A stretch of DNA of 64,000 bases from Pegea sp. RAD2-039 (taxonomy: Eukaryota > Chordata > Thaliacea > Salpida > Salpidae). How positions within the stretch are numbered: the first letter of the stretch is position 1; each line of letters begins with the position of its first letter. Both the position numbers and the translations under genes were made by a program. A model generated the notes under the pieces. That model did no database searches and was not told the origin of the DNA. It worked only from the letters and a program-made list of their open reading frames with translations. This document shows positions 58,874-64,000 of the stretch, one piece after another. The DNA is taken from assembly GCA_034620365.1 (NCBI GenBank), contig JAQGEQ010000071.1, forward strand, positions 4,340,001 to 4,404,000, read 5' to 3'.

Positions 58874-60657
58874 GATTTTAAGAACAGTTAGTTTCTGATA
58901 TAATTTTTGATTTGCTAAAAGGATAAACATTAAAAGCAAATATTTTATGTTGCAATGGATTTGTGAAGATTTCTATAAATATTTATTTCATTAAATATCT
59001 ATAGTATAAATGTTATACAATTTTGAAACATAATAACTTTTTGTCTTTTATTGTAATATCTTCTTTTGTTTCTATCTTTTATTTAGAAATTTTAATTCAT
59101 ACAACATTTTTATTTCTATCTTGTATAGTTTTTATCTATTAAAGACTCTATACAAGTACTAGCATGACTATTGTTGTTTTAGCTCGAGTAAGTTTCTTAT
59201 AACTTATTTTTTTACAAACGATTTTATTTTTTCTTCGTTATTTTTATATCTAATAAAAAAATAAAAAACGAACTGAAAAACAGTTTTTGCAAATTGAAAA
59301 TATAATACAGAACAAATTTTAATGTATTTCGTAAGAAAAGAATACATCAGACAATTATTGCGCAAACTGAAAGAGTTATGAATGAAAGCATATACATATA
59401 GAAAGCAGTTTTTAAACAATTGAAGAGTTGAAATGTTTGTAATATGCGATAATGATAATTAACTTTCTTGATTAATTAACTATTAAAACCTAATTTTCGA
59501 AATCACTAATTTCCAGTTATCCCGTCAACATTTCTAAGTAAAAATTTCGGTTTAATTTCAAACAGTGAGATGTATAATGAGTTAAAACAGGTAATAAAAG
59601 TTGCTTGTATTTATGGTAGTTATACTTTTTTGAAATGTACCTTGTGCTTTAGTTTATCTACTAGAAGAACGCAAAGTTAAAAGAAATCAACTAAGCCTTA
59701 ACCAGGAGATTTCAATAGTTTTGTTCAGCGAAGAGTTTGTAAAATTAAAAGTTTGTAAAGAGGCCAACTAAATAAACCAAACTGACTTTTTAACTTTTTT
59801 ATGATTTTTAAGTAATTCAAATTAGCGTCGATTCTATTATAAATAAAAACTACATCACACTAAAACGAGTACATTGTTTACTTACTAAAAATAATATAAA
59901 TAACTTTTTCATTTATTTATGTCAAATTTTATTTTTATTTTTCATAACATAAATTATTTATATATTTTTTTCTTGCCAACTTTCTTAAAAATCCATATTG
60001 TCTGTCGCCGCTGGTGTTCTTCAAATAGTTAAATAAGTTTATAAGTCAAATTCTGAAAGATGATATTTCAGTTTATGTTTTCTTTTATAAAAAATTATAC
60101 AAATTCAGTGGAGACTCATAATTTAAAAAATTAATTCTTAAGTATTATTTGGTATAATTTTCAAAATAAAAACTATCTTAAGTCTTGTTACTAAATAATG
60201 AAATTTATTTATTGATTTGTTTTATATATTTAGATATCATGTTTGACGAGTTTAGTTTAAAATCAATTAAATTTTGCATTATTGAGATTTGCAACTTTAC
60301 TCATTAAATATATTTGATCTATATATACTTATATATATTTTATACTTATATATCATTTTTATTTTAGCCTTTCAAATTTGAAAGTTTATTAATTAATCAT
60401 TTTTATAATTCTATAATGATTAATTATTTTCATTTATAAATTTTCATGATAATTTATTATTAATATCAACATTTTGAAATCTTATTTTTAAGCAGACTTT
60501 TTATTAAACTTTTTATTACAAGTATCTAATTATATAATAATAATCACTTAGTTATTATTTTGTACATTTGATATCTTGGTAAATAGTTTGATGTATTATA
60601 ATTTTATCTATAAATTGATAATTATTTGTTTCTATAGAAAGATCTTTAAGTTTTCAA
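58874..60657. other. AT-rich spacer upstream of TIMM9
   Basis: No supported gene. A TTTCTATAG acceptor at 60629-60637 lies 20 bases before the TIMM9 ATG. Confidence 0.5.
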
Positions 60658-60912
60658 ATGGCTTCAGGAAACCCAGGAGAACAAATTGGACAGTTTAAAG
60701 AGTTCCTCCAGTTATTTAACAAGATCAGCGAACAATGTTTTGTGGATTGTGTCAATGACTTTACATCCAGGAAAGTGTCTAATGAAGAAAATTCCTGCTC
60801 AATTTCCTGTTTGACCAAATATCTTCAAAGTACACAAAGAATATCTCGAAGATTTCAAGATGAATATCTGAAACAAAATGATGGAGCAAAGAAAGGATCT
60901 TTAGGATTTTGA
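60658..60912 (+). CDS. TIMM9: mitochondrial small Tim chaperone Tim9
   Basis: Single exon, 84 codons. Tim9 forms a hexamer with Tim10 in the mitochondrial intermembrane space and escorts hydrophobic carrier proteins to the TIM22 complex. The twin CX3C motif is complete: C-F-V-D-C at 27-31 and C-S-I-S-C at 47-51, forming two disulfides. Q-F-K-E-F-L before the first motif and K-Y-L-x-x-T-Q-R-I-S-x-R-F-Q after the second are typical of Tim9, not Tim8, 10 or 13. Length fits (human 89). There is no intron, in contrast to EARS2, which starts 98 bases downstream. It probably leads a two-gene operon. Confidence 0.95.
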   Translation: MASGNPGEQIGQFKEFLQLFNKISEQCFVDCVNDFTSRKVSNEENSCSISCLTKYLQSTQRISRRFQDEYLKQNDGAKKGSLGF

Positions 60913-63052
<2,140 letters not shown>

Positions 63053-63194
63053 CAACAAATATTTTTTTAAATTTTTTATCATCAAAAAATTCATTAAATA
63101 AAAATTACAAATATTTTATGTGTTTATTAATAGAGTGAATCATAACAATTTATTTGCGTTTACAATTTTCTTACTAATTTTTATTTATCTATTC

Positions 63195-64000
63195 ATTTAT
63201 TACAATAAATGCGAAGGAGGGTGCCTGAAAAGAGCACCTCTCGCTAACACACATTCTCACAAATAACATCTATTCAGTCAAAAATATAGAAAGCAAAAGA
63301 TGTAATACAAGGCATTTCAGTAGTCCTCAAAGCATATAACAGTGGAAATATACATAAAATTATAATAATATAAAAAAAAGGAAAAATTCACAGTTTAGAA
63401 ATGGCAATGTTGGCAATACTATAGCGGTTGAACAGCAAAAGTGATTCTGACATGACAATGTCTGATGGCAGCTGGTTCCATGTACTAATTGTGGAAAATG
63501 AGATAAAATTGTTCTGATTAACGTACCAGGTGATATGGGCTTATTAATATGTAATGTGTCTTGTCTGAGTTGATATAACTTGAGGGAAGGACTAATGGGA
63601 AAAAAATCATCAAATTTAAGGTCAATTAAATTGTAGATAATTTTAAAAATAAGAATTAAGTCGCATTTAATCCGTCGCATTTAATCCGTCGAATTTCCAA
63701 AGTATCTAAACTGAAGAAGCTGAGACGATGTTTATAACTATCATATTTAATATTAAATTTCCTGCATACCAATCACGTAAATGTTGCCTGAACAGATTCG
63801 ATTTTTTTGATATCACTAACTTGATATGGTATCCATGCACTGACATTGTATTCAAGAATTGGACGTACGTACAATTTGAAAAGATTGATAAAAAGCATGG
63901 GTTCTTAGAATTAAAGGTCTTTATAATAAGGTAGACAAGGTTGATTGATTTTTCAAAGATTTTGGGAACATAAATGTGCTATTTAAAGTCAGATGATAGA
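63195..64000 (-). mobile_element. CR1-like element 3' part, running off the window (element D)
   Basis: The conserved 3' end is at 63209-63265, preceded (on the plus strand) by ATTTATT-type repeats. RT C-terminal tail text close to elements B and C follows through 64000. The reading frame is broken near 63420-63460 (a deletion relative to C), and an 11-base duplication, GCATTTAATCC, lies near 63663-63687. The rest of the element lies beyond the right edge. Confidence 0.82.

Overview
This is nuclear DNA from an invertebrate animal. It is AT-rich, and its genes are cut into small exons by introns of mostly 48-60 bases with GT-AG ends. The gene set is animal: R7-type RGS proteins, STIM, a vesicular amine transporter and STK33. 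Nine spliced genes could be rebuilt exon by exon with every junction in phase. I cannot name the phylum. Splice acceptors a few bases upstream of several start codons, and a TIMM9-EARS2 pair about 100 bases apart, suggest spliced-leader trans-splicing with operons.

Layout. 1-20870: gene-poor AT-rich DNA with three decayed CR1-like non-LTR retrotransposons on the minus strand (about 7.4-8.5, 9.0-10.3 and 14.7-18.9 kb). 20871-25211: convergent DDX31 RNA helicase (+) and STK33 kinase (-). 28762-30052: MAGT1/TUSC3 oxidoreductase subunit of oligosaccharyltransferase (+). 31961-33624: divergent alpha-tubulin (-), with its ATG probably on a distant exon. 35862-40519: two tandem, intronless R7-type RGS genes (-). 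42116-43924: SLC18A vesicular monoamine transporter (-). 45584-46193: small four-helix MARVEL-like membrane protein (-). 47969-51363: STIM calcium sensor in 13 exons (-), with a 17-bp minisatellite just downstream. 52467-55186: ribosomal protein L3 (-), whose introns hold a U43-like C/D snoRNA and at least one more C/D snoRNA. 56621-58873: two paralogous single-exon orphan genes (+). 60658-63052: TIMM9 followed by mitochondrial glutamyl-tRNA synthetase EARS2 (+). 63195-64000: the 3' part of another CR1-like element, running off the window.

The strongest unexplained signal is the palindrome TGACGTCA. I counted 52 exact copies, all between 21.05 and 61.7 kb, in exons, introns and spacers of the GC-richer genes, with 23 of them in 2.8 kb around DDX31. 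Base composition alone predicts fewer than one in the whole window. The first 21 kb, MAGT1, the orphan pair and TIMM9 have none.

Several genes serve calcium, amine and G-protein signalling (STIM, SLC18A, two R7 RGS proteins), but no shared operon links them. RPL3 and its intronic snoRNAs, together with DDX31, form a ribosome-production theme.
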